From Luteimonas sp. J29 (GTDB taxonomy: Bacteria; Pseudomonadota; Gammaproteobacteria; Xanthomonadales; Xanthomonadaceae), in assembly GCF_000472505.1 (NCBI RefSeq), contig NZ_AWZR01000004.1, positions 137,663 through 201,662 of the forward strand: a stretch of 64,000 bases of DNA, written 5' to 3'. The stretch's first letter is position 1. Each line of letters starts with the position of its first letter. Shown piece by piece: positions 19,856-29,092 of this stretch. The position numbers and the translations under genes are program-made. The notes under the pieces were generated by a model, which had not been told where the DNA came from, did not search any database, and saw only the letters and a program-made list of their open reading frames with translations.

Positions 19856-21012
19856 CGCGCCGGACTCCCGTCACCGCCCGCGTCGGGGTCGGGCGCGCCC
19901 TCGGCGCCCACGTCCAGTTCGGCCAGGGACGGCATCGGCCCGCGGCCGGGCGCCCAGGCCCGCAGCTGGTAGACGTAGGACAGCACCTGCGCGACGGCGG
20001 CGTAGAGTTTCACCGGGATTTCCTGGTCGATCCGGGCCGTCCGATACAAGGCGCGTGCCAGAGGCGGCGCCTCGACGATCGCGACCCGGTGCCGGTCGGC
20101 GATGGCGCGGATCGCCAGCGCCAGCTCGTCCACGCCCTTGGCCACCACCACCGGGGCGCGCATCCCGGGCTTGTACTTCATCGCCACCGCGTAGTGGGTC
20201 GGGTTGACCACCACCACGTCGGCCTGCGGCACCGCCTCCATCATCCGCCGCTGCGACAGCTGCCGCGCGACCTGCCGCACCCGCGCCTTGACCTCGGGGT
20301 TGCCCTCGAGCTCCTTGTGCTCGTCGCGCACTTCCTGCTTGGTCATCTTCAGCCTGCTGCGGTGCTGGTGGTGCTGCCAGGGCACGTCGATGGCCGCCAG
20401 CAGCAGCAGCGAGCCGACCATCGCCAGCACCGCGCCCAGCACCAGGTCCACGCCGCCGGCCACCGCCGCCTCCAGCGAGGCCTGCGACAGCGACAGCAGG
20501 CCCGCGAACGCGCGCCACACCACCCAGCCGCCGATGCCGCCGATCAGGGCCACGCGCAGCAGCGAGCGCAACAGCTCGGCCAGGCTCTCGCTGCCGTACA
20601 TGCGCTGCAGCCCCTTTTGCGGGTTGAGCCGGGCGAAGTCGGGCTTGAGCGCCTGGGCGGCGAAGCGCAGGCCGCCCATCGACGCCGGCGCGATCGCGCA
20701 GGCCAGCAGCGCCACCACCAGCAGCGGCAGCACCGGCAGGAACAGGTCGCGCGCCAGCGCCACGACGTGGACCAGGATCCGGTCGTGGGAGCCGAGCAGG
20801 GCCGGATCGAGGGTCAGCGCCTGCTTCATCCAGTCGCGCGCGGACGCACCGAGATGGCCGCCGGTGGCCTTGAGCGCCAGCACCGCGCAGCCGAGCACGG
20901 CCACGTTGCCGAGTTCGCGCGAGCGCGGGACCTGGCCCTTCTCGCGCGCCTCCCGCAACCGTTTCTCGCTGGGTCGTTCGGTGCGGTCTTCCTTCTGCGG
21001 CTGTTCGCTCAT
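19852..21012 (-). CDS. flhB: Flagellar export switch protein FlhB
   Basis: 386 residues: a charged N-terminus (EDRTERPSEKRLREAREKG), four membrane segments and a C-terminal cytoplasmic domain with the autocleavage site N270-P271 (VVVNPTHYAVAMKY). Self-cleavage here switches export from rod/hook to filament substrates, in concert with FliK. A disordered acidic tail follows the conserved domain. It lies 7 bp after fliR and overlaps flhA. Confidence 0.97.
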   Translation of the reverse strand: MSEQPQKEDRTERPSEKRLREAREKGQVPRSRELGNVAVLGCAVLALKATGGHLGASARDWMKQALTLDPALLGSHDRILVHVVALARDLFLPVLPLLVVALLACAIAPASMGGLRFAAQALKPDFARLNPQKGLQRMYGSESLAELLRSLLRVALIGGIGGWVVWRAFAGLLSLSQASLEAAVAGGVDLVLGAVLAMVGSLLLLAAIDVPWQHHQHRSRLKMTKQEVRDEHKELEGNPEVKARVRQVARQLSQRRMMEAVPQADVVVVNPTHYAVAMKYKPGMRAPVVVAKGVDELALAIRAIADRHRVAIVEAPPLARALYRTARIDQEIPVKLYAAVAQVLSYVYQLRAWAPGRGPMPSLAELDVGAEGAPDPDAGGDGSPAR

Positions 21013-21019
21013 CGCCGCC

Positions 21020-21808
21020 TCAGCCGGTCAGGGCCCGGGCCGCGGTGAACGCGTCCTCGAACAGCCGCCGCACCGCCGGCTCGATCCGGGGCATCAGCAG
21101 CATCAGCAGGGTCAGGCCCGCCAGCAGTGAGACCGGCAGGCCGACCGCGATCGGGTTGAGCTGGGCCGCCGCGCGGGCCAGCACGCCGAAGGTGAGGTTG
21201 ACCGACAGCAGCGCCATCATCACCGGCAGCGCCAGCAGCACGCCCGCGCGCAGGCAGGCGCCGAAGAACGCCGGCACCGCCGCCAGCAGGCCGTGCACGT
21301 CGGGGGGCGCCGCGCCCACCGCCACCCCGCCGTAGCTGTCGGCGAGCAGGTTCACCAGGGCCAGGTGGCCGTCGACCGCGAAGAACAGCAGCGCGAACGC
21401 CAGGTAGAACCACTGCGCGAGCACCGGCGAGGAGGTGCCGCTCAGCGGGTCGGCCATGGTCGCGAACGACAGGCCCATGCCCACGCTGACCAGCTCGCCG
21501 GCCAGGCGCCCGGCCTCGAACGCCAGCCGCAGCATCATCCCGATCGCGACCCCGAGCGCGAACTCGCGCACCACGCCCAGCACGGTGGCCGCGTCCACGC
21601 CCATCGGCGGCGGGGCCGGCAGCACCATCGCCATCGACGCCGACAGCGCCAGGGTGATCACCAGCCGCGCGCGTCCCGGGACGCCGTGCCCGCCGACCAC
21701 CGGCAGCACCTGCAGCGCCGCGCCCACGCGCAGCGCGTACCACAGCACCGCGCCGAGCATGGCGAACAGGTCGATGCCGGTGAGCGCGACGAGCGAGACG
21801 GTGTCCAC
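21020..21808 (-). CDS. fliR: Flagellar export gate protein FliR
   Basis: 262 residues, hydrophobic throughout, with the FliR/SpaR/YscT family pattern (GLSFATMADPLSGTSSPVLAQ, then later hydrophobic segments). It joins FliP and FliQ in the helical export gate. The start is GTG at 21808, the only codon that gives the normal amphipathic N-terminus. It sits 10 bp after fliQ and 7 bp before flhB. Confidence 0.94.
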   Translation of the reverse strand: MDTVSLVALTGIDLFAMLGAVLWYALRVGAALQVLPVVGGHGVPGRARLVITLALSASMAMVLPAPPPMGVDAATVLGVVREFALGVAIGMMLRLAFEAGRLAGELVSVGMGLSFATMADPLSGTSSPVLAQWFYLAFALLFFAVDGHLALVNLLADSYGGVAVGAAPPDVHGLLAAVPAFFGACLRAGVLLALPVMMALLSVNLTFGVLARAAAQLNPIAVGLPVSLLAGLTLLMLLMPRIEPAVRRLFEDAFTAARALTG

Positions 21809-21818
21809 CCGCGCGCCC

Positions 21819-22088
21819 TCAGCCGATCAGGTGCGGGATGCGGTGGAACAGGTCGATGGTGAACGCGACCAGGCGCCCGAGCAGGAAGTGCCCGGTCGCG
21901 GCGAGCACCACCACCAGGCCCAGCGCCTTGACCACGAACTGCACGGTCGGCTCGTTGATCTGGGTCGCGGCCTGGAGCACGCCCACGGCCACGCCCACCA
22001 CCAGCACCGCGATCAGCGCGGGGCCGCCCAGGGTCAGCGCCATCTGCAGGCCGCGGGAGATCTCGGCGAGCGCGGTTTCCGGGGTCAT
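21819..22088 (-). CDS. fliQ: Flagellar export gate protein FliQ
   Basis: 89 residues with two membrane helices (about 16-38 and 48-70), the usual size and topology of FliQ. The conserved TQINEPTVQFVVK loop lies between them. It forms part of the FliPQR gate in the MS ring. The ATG at 22088 is 10 bp from the fliP stop. Confidence 0.94.
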   Translation of the reverse strand: MTPETALAEISRGLQMALTLGGPALIAVLVVGVAVGVLQAATQINEPTVQFVVKALGLVVVLAATGHFLLGRLVAFTIDLFHRIPHLIG

Positions 22089-22098
22089 GGCGCGCGCC

Positions 22099-22902
22099 TC
22101 ACACCGGATTGAAGCTGGCCGCGAGCGAGCCGACGATCAGCACCCAGCCGTCGACCAGCACGAACAGCAGGATCTTGAACGGCGCCGACACCAGCATCGG
22201 CGAGAGCATCATCATGCCCATCGACATCAGCACGCTGGCGACCACCAGGTCGATGATCACGAACGGGATGTAGACCAGGAACGCGATCTCGAACGCGGTC
22301 TTGAGTTCGCTGGTCAGGAACGAGGCGGCGAGTACGCCGAACGGCACGTCCTGCGGCGTGGCGTAGGGCCCGGTCTGCGACAGGCCGGCGAAGGTCATCA
22401 GGTCGGTTTCGCGCACCTGGGCGAGCATGAAGCCGCGGAACGGCTCGGACGCGGCCGCCCACGCGGCGCGGAAGTCGAGCTGGTCGTCGAGATAGGGCGC
22501 GATGCCGTTGGCCCAGGACTGGTCGAACACCGGCATCATCACCATCATGGTCAGGAACAGCGCCAGCGCCAGCAGCACCTGGTTGCTCGGCGTCTGTCCG
22601 GTGCCGAGCGCCTGGCGCAGCAGCGCCAGCACGATGATGATCCGGGTGAACGCGGTCAGGCCCAGCAGCGCGGCCGGCAGCAGGGTGATGCCGGTCATCA
22701 GCGCCAGCACCTGCAGCGGCAGGCTCACCGGCTGGCCGCCGACGCTGCCGACCTCCACCGAGGGCAGCGGCTGCGCCGCGGGCGCGGCCTGGGCCAGCGC
22801 CTCGAGCGGCAGCAGCGCCAGCGCCAGGCACGCGCCCAGCAGCCAGGCCGTGGGCAATGCGCGGCGGGCGACGAAGTGGCGCAGCGCGCCGAAGCGGTTC
22901 AT
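22099..22902 (-). CDS. fliP: Flagellar export gate protein FliP
   Basis: 267 residues. It begins with a cleavable-looking signal peptide (WLLGACLALALLPLEALAQA), as in enteric FliP. The two FliP signatures follow (LTAFTRIIIVLALLRQALG; FVIIDLVVASVLMSMGMMM). Four membrane segments remain after cleavage. It assembles as a pentamer in the export gate, assisted by FliO encoded just upstream with a 4-bp overlap. Confidence 0.96.
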   Translation of the reverse strand: MNRFGALRHFVARRALPTAWLLGACLALALLPLEALAQAAPAAQPLPSVEVGSVGGQPVSLPLQVLALMTGITLLPAALLGLTAFTRIIIVLALLRQALGTGQTPSNQVLLALALFLTMMVMMPVFDQSWANGIAPYLDDQLDFRAAWAAASEPFRGFMLAQVRETDLMTFAGLSQTGPYATPQDVPFGVLAASFLTSELKTAFEIAFLVYIPFVIIDLVVASVLMSMGMMMLSPMLVSAPFKILLFVLVDGWVLIVGSLAASFNPV

Positions 22903-23381
22903 GGCGTCTTCTTTCCGAGGTGTTGCGCCAGCAGCTGGGCGAACGCCGGCGTGGCGCGGGCCGGGGTCTCGGGCAGCGGCTGGTCGAGGGTGTGCAGGGT
23001 GCGGGTGCCGCCGGCGCCGACGCCGAGCAGCAGCTGGGTGCCATTGACGTCGACCACCACGAGGCGGTCGCGCGGGCCCAGCGCCAGGGCGCCGACGATG
23101 CGCAGGCCCGGATGGCCGGCGCCGGTGCCGCCCAGGCCCGGGATCCGGCGCGCCAGCCAGGCCAGCCCCAGGATCAGGCCGACCACCAGCACCAGCGCGA
23201 GCACCGCGCCGCCGAGGCTGCCGGCCGACGCCGGTGGCGCCGGCGGCGTCGCCGGCACCGCCACCTGGGCGGTGGTCTTCGCCGCCGGTGCGGGCGCTTC
23301 GTGCACGACCGCGCCTGCCGTGCCCGCGACGGACGCGGTCACCGGCAGCGTCGCGGCGATGGAGCCGGCGACGAGGCTCAC
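22899..23381 (-). CDS. fliO: Flagellar biosynthesis protein FliO
   Basis: 160 residues: a variable Ala-rich N-terminal stretch, one membrane helix (about 52-70, AVLALVLVVGLILGLAWLA) and a cytoplasmic FliO domain (LALGPRDRLVVVDVNGTQLLLGV). It assists FliP assembly. The GTG start at 23381 overlaps the fliN stop as GTGA. FliO is poorly conserved, so the call rests on topology and on its position between fliN and fliP. Confidence 0.88.
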   Translation of the reverse strand: MSLVAGSIAATLPVTASVAGTAGAVVHEAPAPAAKTTAQVAVPATPPAPPASAGSLGGAVLALVLVVGLILGLAWLARRIPGLGGTGAGHPGLRIVGALALGPRDRLVVVDVNGTQLLLGVGAGGTRTLHTLDQPLPETPARATPAFAQLLAQHLGKKTP

Positions 23382-23707
23382 CGCAGCCTCTTGATCCGTT
23401 CGGCCGGGCTGACCACGTCGGTCAGGCGCACGCCGAAGCGGTCGTTGACCACGACCACCTCACCTTGCGCGATCAGGGTGCCGTTGACGTACACGTCGAG
23501 CGGTTCGCCGGCGCCGCGCTCGAGCTCGACCACCGAGCCCTGGTTGAGCTGGAGCAGGTTGCGGATCGGGATCCGCGCCCGCCCGACCTCCAGCGACAGC
23601 GAGACCGGCACATCGAGGATGACGTCCAGGTTGAGGTCCGCGGACGGCGAGTCGTCGGCGGTGATCTGGTCGAAGGCGGCCACGGCCGCGGTGTCTTGGT
23701 TGGTCAT
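23378..23707 (-). CDS. fliN: Flagellar motor switch protein FliN
   Basis: 109 residues. The SpoA domain (about 27-105) shows LDVPVSLSLEVGRARIPIRN, LDVYVNGTLIAQGEVVVV and FGVRLTDVVSPAERI. It forms the lower C-ring with FliM and binds the export ATPase complex through FliH. A short variable N-terminus precedes the domain. It overlaps fliM by 4 bp and fliO by 4 bp. Confidence 0.96.
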   Translation of the reverse strand: MTNQDTAAVAAFDQITADDSPSADLNLDVILDVPVSLSLEVGRARIPIRNLLQLNQGSVVELERGAGEPLDVYVNGTLIAQGEVVVVNDRFGVRLTDVVSPAERIKRLR

Positions 23708-24708
23708 GGCGAGTCGTTGAGCGGGTCGAGGGTGGGAGTGGCGCGCGGCGTGTGCACGCGGGTGATCTTGATGGCGTTCTTGCCGTTGTGGATGCCGAAC
23801 TCGCCGCTGAACAGCGGCATCTGCTCGACCTTCAGCTGCACGGTGCGTGCCAGCTCGATCGGGATCACGTCGCCCACGCGCAGGCGCGAGAGTTCGCGCA
23901 GGCTGATCCGGCGCTGGGCGATGCTGGAGCTGAGTTCGACCTCGGCGTCCTTGAGCTGGTCGCGCATGGCGCGGGTCCAGCCTTCGTCCTTCTCGATCCG
24001 GTCGGACTGCACGCCGGCGTCGAGCTGCTCGCGGATCGGCTCGAGCATCGCGTACGGCAGCGCCACGTGCAGCTCGCCGCCGCCGCCCTCGAGCTCGACG
24101 TGGAAACGGCTGACCACGATGTAGTCGCGCGGGCTGATGATGTTGGCGAAGTGCGGGTTGACCTCGGAGTTGAGGTACTCGAACTCGACCGGCATCACCG
24201 GCGCCCAGGCGTCGACCAGGTCGGCGAAGGTCTGCTTGAGCAGCAGCTGGATCACGCGCATCTCGGTGGGCGTGAACTCGCGGCCCTCGATGCGGGTGTG
24301 GAACTTGCCGTTGCCGCCGAAGAAGTTGTCGACCACGGTGAACACCAGCCGCGGTTCGAACACGATGATGCCGGTGCCGCGCAGCGGCTTCATCTTCACC
24401 AGGTTGAGGTTGGACGGCACCTGCAGCGAGTGCATGTACTCGCCGAAGCGGACCAGGTCGATGCCGCGCACCGACAGGTCGGCCGAGCGCCGCAGCAGGT
24501 TGAACAGGCCCACGCGCCAGGTGCGCGCAAAGCGCTCGTTGATCATCTCCAGGGTCGGCAGCCGGCCGCGGACGATGCGGTCCTGGCTGGCGAAATCGTA
24601 CGGTCGCGCCTCGCCGGGCGCGGGCGGCGGATCGGTCTCCACCGCGCCGCTGTCGACGCCGTGCAGGAGGGCGTCGATCTCGTCCTGGGAGAGCAGGTCG
24701 GCGCTCAT
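23704..24708 (-). CDS. fliM: Flagellar motor switch protein FliM
   Basis: 334 residues. The N-terminal CheY-P-binding peptide (LSQDEIDALLHGVD) is intact. The CheC-like middle domain (about 45-230) includes the GGxG-type segment (NFFGGNGKFHTRIEGREFT), and a C-terminal SpoA domain pairs with FliN. The ATG at 24708 shares a base with the fliL stop (TGATG-type overlap). It is the receiver of the CheY signal from 13616-14008. Confidence 0.97.
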   Translation of the reverse strand: MSADLLSQDEIDALLHGVDSGAVETDPPPAPGEARPYDFASQDRIVRGRLPTLEMINERFARTWRVGLFNLLRRSADLSVRGIDLVRFGEYMHSLQVPSNLNLVKMKPLRGTGIIVFEPRLVFTVVDNFFGGNGKFHTRIEGREFTPTEMRVIQLLLKQTFADLVDAWAPVMPVEFEYLNSEVNPHFANIISPRDYIVVSRFHVELEGGGGELHVALPYAMLEPIREQLDAGVQSDRIEKDEGWTRAMRDQLKDAEVELSSSIAQRRISLRELSRLRVGDVIPIELARTVQLKVEQMPLFSGEFGIHNGKNAIKITRVHTPRATPTLDPLNDSP

Positions 24709-25202
24709 CACTGGGTCACCAGGCTGGTGAAGATCACCGCCTCGACCTTGTCGGGCGCACCCTCGGACCGCAGCAGCGCGCGCACTTCCTCGCGCGCCGT
24801 GTCCTGCAGCCGCTCCTTGCCCGAGCGCTGCGCGAGCCGCGCCGACTCCTGCTGCCCGAACAGCAGCAGCAGGCGGTTGCGTACCGAGGGCAGGTGGGCG
24901 TGGACCGCGTCGATGGTGGCCTGGTCGCGGCTCACCACCTGGACGTCGGCCTGCAGGTAGCGGTTGCCGCCCGGATCGGCGAGGTTGACCACGAACGAGG
25001 GTTCGATCGCGACGTACTGCGCGGGCAGGCGGGTCGGCCTGGCCGGGGCGGCCTCTTCGGCGACGGCCTGCTGGCCCTGCCACCACCACCATCCGCCACC
25101 GCCGGCGGCGGCCAGCAGCACGAGGACCAGGATCCAGGGCCACACCCGGCGGGAGGGCTGTTCTGCGGCAGGGGACTTGGCGGCGACGGTTGCGGCGGGC
25201 AC
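24708..25202 (-). CDS. fliL: Flagellar basal body-associated protein FliL
   Basis: 164 residues from the GTG at 25202: a short cytoplasmic N-terminus, one membrane helix (about 21-40, [20 protein letters not shown]) and a periplasmic FliL domain (YVAIEPSFVVNLADPGG... KVEAVIFTSLVTQ). It surrounds and stabilises stators. The GTG has GGAG 8 bases upstream and lies about 35 bp below a sigma-54 promoter. An upstream TTG at 25241 would lie inside that promoter and is rejected. It is the first gene of the fliL-flhA operon. Confidence 0.9.
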   Translation of the reverse strand: MPAATVAAKSPAAEQPSRRVWPWILVLVLLAAAGGGGWWWWQGQQAVAEEAAPARPTRLPAQYVAIEPSFVVNLADPGGNRYLQADVQVVSRDQATIDAVHAHLPSVRNRLLLLFGQQESARLAQRSGKERLQDTAREEVRALLRSEGAPDKVEAVIFTSLVTQ

Positions 25203-25237
25203 GGGACGGGCTCCGGGGAATCGATGCCCCCTGCGAT

Positions 25238-25252
25238 GCAATCCGCGTGCCG
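25238..25252 (-). promoter_or_regulatory. Sigma-54 promoter of the fliLMNOPQR-flhBA operon
   Basis: The minus strand reads CGGCACG-CGGA-TTGC, matching the -24/-12 consensus TGGCACG-N4-TTGC except for the first base. Transcription would start about 25 bp before the fliL GTG. The RpoN2 and FleQ proteins encoded at 32239-35515 are the probable drivers. Confidence 0.8.
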
Positions 25253-25349
25253 CGCCGACGGCGGGGTTTTGACGCGGGGCGGCCCGGCGGGAATGCCGGA
25301 CTCTTGACGGCGGTGCGTCAGGCGGGTGGCCCGGCCCCCGGCCTCCCGC

Positions 25350-25432
25350 CGCAGGTGGGAGGGGGTAGTGCGGTCGGATCCCGCAAGCCGGCGACCTCCC
25401 CCGCCTGCGGGGGCGGGTCGGGGTGGGGGCAC
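25350..25432. repeat. REP-like palindromes between fliK and fliL
   Basis: The better unit at 25394-25432 has the imperfect stem CCTCCCCCGC..GCGGGGGCGGG and the foot TCGGGGTGGGGGCAC, like the unit at 17484. A degenerate partner with CCTCCCGCC..GTGGGAGGGGG lies at about 25351-25377. The pair may insulate fliK from the fliL promoter. Confidence 0.6.
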
Positions 25433-25480
25433 GCGCTTGCCCGGCCCGCGGCTCGCGGCCGGTGCCCGGTCACCAGCGGA

Positions 25481-26608
25481 TCAGGCGTACGCGTCCACCA
25501 GCCCGCGCATCCGCGCCGGCGCCGCCGTGCCCGGCGGGTCGGCGTCCGCTACGGCATCGCCCGTGGCCGCGCGACCGTCCGCCTGGCCACGGGTCCCGGC
25601 AGCCCCGGCCTGGCCGTCCCGGTGCTGGCCGACGTCGGTCTGGCCCAGCTCCAGGCCGTGCTGGCCGAGCATCTCGCGCAGCCGCGGCAGGCTGGCCTCG
25701 ATCGCCTGGCGCACCTCGGCGTGGGCGCTGCTGAACTCGGCCCGGACCTGGTGGCCGTCGAGTTCGATGCGCACGTCGATCCGGCCGACATGCTCTGGAT
25801 TCAGGCGGATCTCGGCGTGGCCCAGGCGCTGCTCGGCCATCCACGCGATGCGGGCGCCGAAGCCTTCGTCGAAGCCGTCGGATGGCTGCGCCGGCATCGC
25901 CATCGGGGGCAGCTGCGGCGCCGGCGGCGCGGCGCGCGGCGGCGGCGCGGGCTGGGCGCCGGCGAGCAGGGTGTCGGGGGCGTCGGCCACGGCGGCAGGG
26001 CCGCCCGCGGCCTCGGCGGCGGCCTCCTGCAGCGCCTCGGCCGCGGCGCCGGTGGCCAGCGCGAAGACCGGCACCGCGGCCGGGCCCGCGGCGTCGAGCG
26101 CACTGGCCAGCGGCGGGGCGGCAGCGGGACCGGGCGGGACGGGCGCGGGCAGGGAGTCGAGTGCCGGAGCGGCCTCGCCGGCCAGCGGCAGGCCGGGTGT
26201 CCCGGTGCCCGCGGGCGCGGCCGGCGCACCGTCCAGGGTCGCGGTCGCCTGGCCGGACAGCGGCCCGGCGCCGCCTTGGCGGCCCGCGAGCATCGCCAGC
26301 AGCTGCCCGGGGGCGAGCGGTGCCGGCCCGGCGGCCGTTTCCGCCGCCGCGGCGTTGCCCGGAGCGGCGGGCGGCGGCGGCACCGCCGGTGCGGGCGGTG
26401 CAAGCAACAGGTCGGCGAAGGCGGGCGCGGGCGCCCCGGCCTCGTCCTCCACGCGGGCGCGCGCGCCGCCTCCGCGGGGCGCCGGCGCGGCCGGGGCCGA
26501 GGCGTCTTCGCTCGCGGTCGGGGCCGTCCCCGGATCGCCGGGCGGATGCATCGGGACCTGCGCCGGAACCGGCGTGGACATGGCCAGAACCAGGGCGGGG
26601 CCGGTCAC
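25481..26608 (-). CDS. fliK: Flagellar hook-length control protein FliK
   Basis: 375 residues. A long Ala/Pro/Gly-rich N-terminal ruler (about 1-240) precedes the conserved C-terminal domain, which shows EIRLNPEHVGRIDVRIELDG and the VRQAIEASLPRLREML helix that contacts FlhB. It measures hook length and triggers the export switch. The start is GTG at 26608, overlapping fliJ as GTGA. An ATG at 26581 is the alternative. It is the last gene of the fliFGHIJK unit. Confidence 0.92.
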   Translation of the reverse strand: MTGPALVLAMSTPVPAQVPMHPPGDPGTAPTASEDASAPAAPAPRGGGARARVEDEAGAPAPAFADLLLAPPAPAVPPPPAAPGNAAAAETAAGPAPLAPGQLLAMLAGRQGGAGPLSGQATATLDGAPAAPAGTGTPGLPLAGEAAPALDSLPAPVPPGPAAAPPLASALDAAGPAAVPVFALATGAAAEALQEAAAEAAGGPAAVADAPDTLLAGAQPAPPPRAAPPAPQLPPMAMPAQPSDGFDEGFGARIAWMAEQRLGHAEIRLNPEHVGRIDVRIELDGHQVRAEFSSAHAEVRQAIEASLPRLREMLGQHGLELGQTDVGQHRDGQAGAAGTRGQADGRAATGDAVADADPPGTAAPARMRGLVDAYA

Positions 26609-27054
26609 GGCGCCGGGTCCCGGCCCGCGGCCGCGTCGCGTACGCGGCGGCCGCCGAGGTCGTCGAGCTCGCGCTGCACGCGCTGTTCGGCGGCCTTCGA
26701 TTCCTGGGCGCGGTAGCTGTCGGCCAGCTTCTCGAGCACCTTGGTCTCGCGGCTGGCCAGCAGCAGCCGCGCGCGTTCGACGTCGCTGAGCTGGCGGCTC
26801 TGGTCGACGATCCCGGCCTGCTGCACCACCGCGGCGTTGAGCCGCTCGCGGAACGCGAGCCGGTTGACCAGCAGCGCCGGCGACATCGAGGCGTTGGTCG
26901 GGGTCGCCGCGTACTCCTCGGCGTAGCGGCGCAGCGCCTCCAGGCGCTGTTCCTGTTCGCCCAGCGCGCGTTCGCGCTCGGCGACGTCGCGCGCGGCGGC
27001 GTCCTGGCGTTGCTGCATGATCCTGAGCAGCGGATCGAGCCGTTGCGAGCGCAT
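26605..27054 (-). CDS. fliJ: Flagellar export chaperone/coupling protein FliJ
   Basis: 149 residues, almost entirely charged coiled-coil helix, the typical FliJ size. It lies directly after the export ATPase gene fliI (5-bp gap). FliJ inserts into the FliI hexamer like the gamma subunit of F1 and couples it to FlhA. The ATG at 27054 gives MRSQRLDPLLRIMQQRQDAA, a standard FliJ start. The C-terminus overlaps the fliK GTG. Confidence 0.92.
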   Translation of the reverse strand: MRSQRLDPLLRIMQQRQDAAARDVAERERALGEQEQRLEALRRYAEEYAATPTNASMSPALLVNRLAFRERLNAAVVQQAGIVDQSRQLSDVERARLLLASRETKVLEKLADSYRAQESKAAEQRVQRELDDLGGRRVRDAAAGRDPAP

Positions 27055-27059
27055 CGGGG

Positions 27060-28463
27060 TCAGGCCTCCGGGGGATTGCGTTGGGCCGGCGCGGGGCCGT
27101 CGTCGAGCAGGGCGGCGAGCGCGGCGCGGCTGGCCTCGACGTCGGCGGCCTCGGCCACGTCCTGGCCGAGGAAGGCCTGGATCGCGGGCCAGCGCGCGAG
27201 CGCCTCGTCCACCAGCGGGTCGCTGCCGCGCTGGTAGGCGCCGATCGCGATCAGGTCGCGCTGCGCCGAGTACGCGGCCATCAGCCGCTTGAGCTTGCGG
27301 ATCCGCTCGCGCCACGGCGCGTCTGTGATGTCCTGCATCACGCGGCTCACCGAGACCTCGACGTCGATCGCCGGGTACTGGCCGGAATCGGCGATCCGGC
27401 GGCTGAGCACGATGTGGCCGTCGAGGATCGCGCGCGCGGCGTCGGCGATCGGCTCCTGCTGGTCGTCGCCCTCGGTGAGCACGGTGTAGAACGCGGTGAT
27501 CGAGCCGCGCCCGTCGGCGCCGTTGCCGGCGCGTTCGACCAGCGCCGGCAGGCGCGCGAACACGCTCGGCGGGTAGCCGCGGGTGGTCGGCGGCTCGCCC
27601 ACCGACAGGCCGATCTCGCGCTGCGCGTGGGCGAAGCGGGTCAGCGAGTCCATCAGCAGCAGCACGTGCAGGCCCTGGTCGCGGTAGTACTCGGCGATCG
27701 CGGTGGCGCGCAGCGCGCCGTGCAGGCGCGCCAGCGGCGGGCGGTCGGCCGGCGCGGCCACCACCACCGAGCGGCGCAGTCCCTCCTCGCCGAGCGTGCT
27801 CTCGACGAAGTCGCGCACCTCGCGGCCGCGTTCGCCGATCAGGCCGACGACGATCACGTCGGCGGCGGTGTAGCGGGTCATCATCCCGAGCAGGGTCGAC
27901 TTGCCCACGCCCGAGCCCGCGAACAGGCCCACGCGCTGGCCGCGGCCGATCGGCAGCATCGCGTTGATCGCGCGCACGCCCACGTCCAGCGACTTGGTGA
28001 TCGGCTCGCGCATCAGCGGGTTGATCGCGGCGCCGGTCAGGCCGACCCACTGCTCGGCGCGGACCGGGCCGCGGCCGTCGAGCGGCACGCCGTCGCTGTC
28101 GATCACGCGCCCGAGCAGGCCTTCGCCGACCGCGACCTCGCCGCGCCGGCGCGAGGGCACCACGCGGGCGTTGGGCAGCAGGCCCTCGAGGTCGGCGGTG
28201 GGCATGAGGAAGGTGCGGTCGCCGGCGAAGCCGACGACCTCGGTGTCGACCCAGCGCCCGCCGGCGGTTTCCACCCTGCAGCGCGAACCCAGCGGGGCGC
28301 TGCAGCCGGAGGCTTCCAGGGTCAGGCCAATCGCGCGCCGCAGCACGCCCTCGCGCGCCAGGCCCATCGACGGCGCGTTCGGCGTGGCTGCGCGCAGGCG
28401 CTCGGCCAGGCGCAGGTTGCGCGCTTCCTGCCACTGGGCGGCGGCGACGGTGCCGGCGCTCAC
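27060..28463 (-). CDS. fliI: Flagellum-specific export ATPase FliI
   Basis: 467 residues of the F1/V-type ATPase beta-like family. Walker A is [10 protein letters not shown] at about 181-190. Walker B is [18 protein letters not shown], followed by the [12 protein letters not shown] signature of type III ATPases. The C-terminal helical domain interacts with FliH and chaperones. It energises substrate entry in concert with the proton gradient. It overlaps fliH by 4 bp. Confidence 0.97.
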   Translation of the reverse strand: MSAGTVAAAQWQEARNLRLAERLRAATPNAPSMGLAREGVLRRAIGLTLEASGCSAPLGSRCRVETAGGRWVDTEVVGFAGDRTFLMPTADLEGLLPNARVVPSRRRGEVAVGEGLLGRVIDSDGVPLDGRGPVRAEQWVGLTGAAINPLMREPITKSLDVGVRAINAMLPIGRGQRVGLFAGSGVGKSTLLGMMTRYTAADVIVVGLIGERGREVRDFVESTLGEEGLRRSVVVAAPADRPPLARLHGALRATAIAEYYRDQGLHVLLLMDSLTRFAHAQREIGLSVGEPPTTRGYPPSVFARLPALVERAGNGADGRGSITAFYTVLTEGDDQQEPIADAARAILDGHIVLSRRIADSGQYPAIDVEVSVSRVMQDITDAPWRERIRKLKRLMAAYSAQRDLIAIGAYQRGSDPLVDEALARWPAIQAFLGQDVAEAADVEASRAALAALLDDGPAPAQRNPPEA

Positions 28464-29092
28464 TTGCGCGCCTCGTGCCGGGCCAGGGTCGCCTCCAGCA
28501 CCGACTGCAGGCGCGCGCCGAGGGTGCCGTCGATGCGCACGCCTTCGCTGTGCAGGCGCAGTTCGCCGCGCGCCAGGCTGCCGTCGATCACCAGGCGCAC
28601 GCCGTCGAGGCCGGCCAGGTGCGGCGCCAGCACGCCGAAGTCGTCGTCGTGCAGGCGCAGTTCCAGTTCGCGGGTGTCGCTGCCCACCGCCTCCAGCGCC
28701 TCGCGCACGAGATCGGCGAGCAGGGTCGGGTCGGCTTCGTACGCGCGCCCGACGAGGCAGCCGGCGATGCGCACGGCCAGTTCGGCGAGCGCTTCGGCGA
28801 CCTCGGCGTCGAGGCGCGCCAGCGGCCGGGTGAAGCCGTCGAGCACGCCCTCGATCTGGGCGATCATGCGCCGCACCTCGGCTTGCCCGGCGGCGAAGCC
28901 CTCGGCGTGGCCGCGGGCGTAGCCTTCCTCGCGCGCGGCGCGCTCGAGCGCCTGCAGCTCCTCGACGCTGGGCGGGGCCGGCAGCGGTTCGGGTTCCGGT
29001 TCGGGCACCGGGTCCAGGCCCGGCGCGGTCCAGCGCACGACCTCGCCGGACAGGCGCAGGTCGGGCGCGGTGAAGGCCGGGGTGGCGCTCAC
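28460..29092 (-). CDS. fliH: Flagellar export ATPase regulator FliH
   Basis: 210 residues. A Pro/Glu-rich N-terminal segment precedes GxxxG repeats ([13 protein letters not shown]) that make the parallel helix, and a C-terminal FliI-binding domain resembles the F-type b/delta stator. It tethers FliI to the C-ring via FliN. The start is GTG at 29092, overlapping the fliG stop as GTGA. Confidence 0.94.
   Translation of the reverse strand: MSATPAFTAPDLRLSGEVVRWTAPGLDPVPEPEPEPLPAPPSVEELQALERAAREEGYARGHAEGFAAGQAEVRRMIAQIEGVLDGFTRPLARLDAEVAEALAELAVRIAGCLVGRAYEADPTLLADLVREALEAVGSDTRELELRLHDDDFGVLAPHLAGLDGVRLVIDGSLARGELRLHSEGVRIDGTLGARLQSVLEATLARHEARK

Noticed and set aside
24708..25241. Longer FliL starting at TTG 25241
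   Set aside because: The TTG lies inside the sigma-54 promoter. The GTG at 25202 has a GGAG ribosome site and gives a standard FliL N-terminus.
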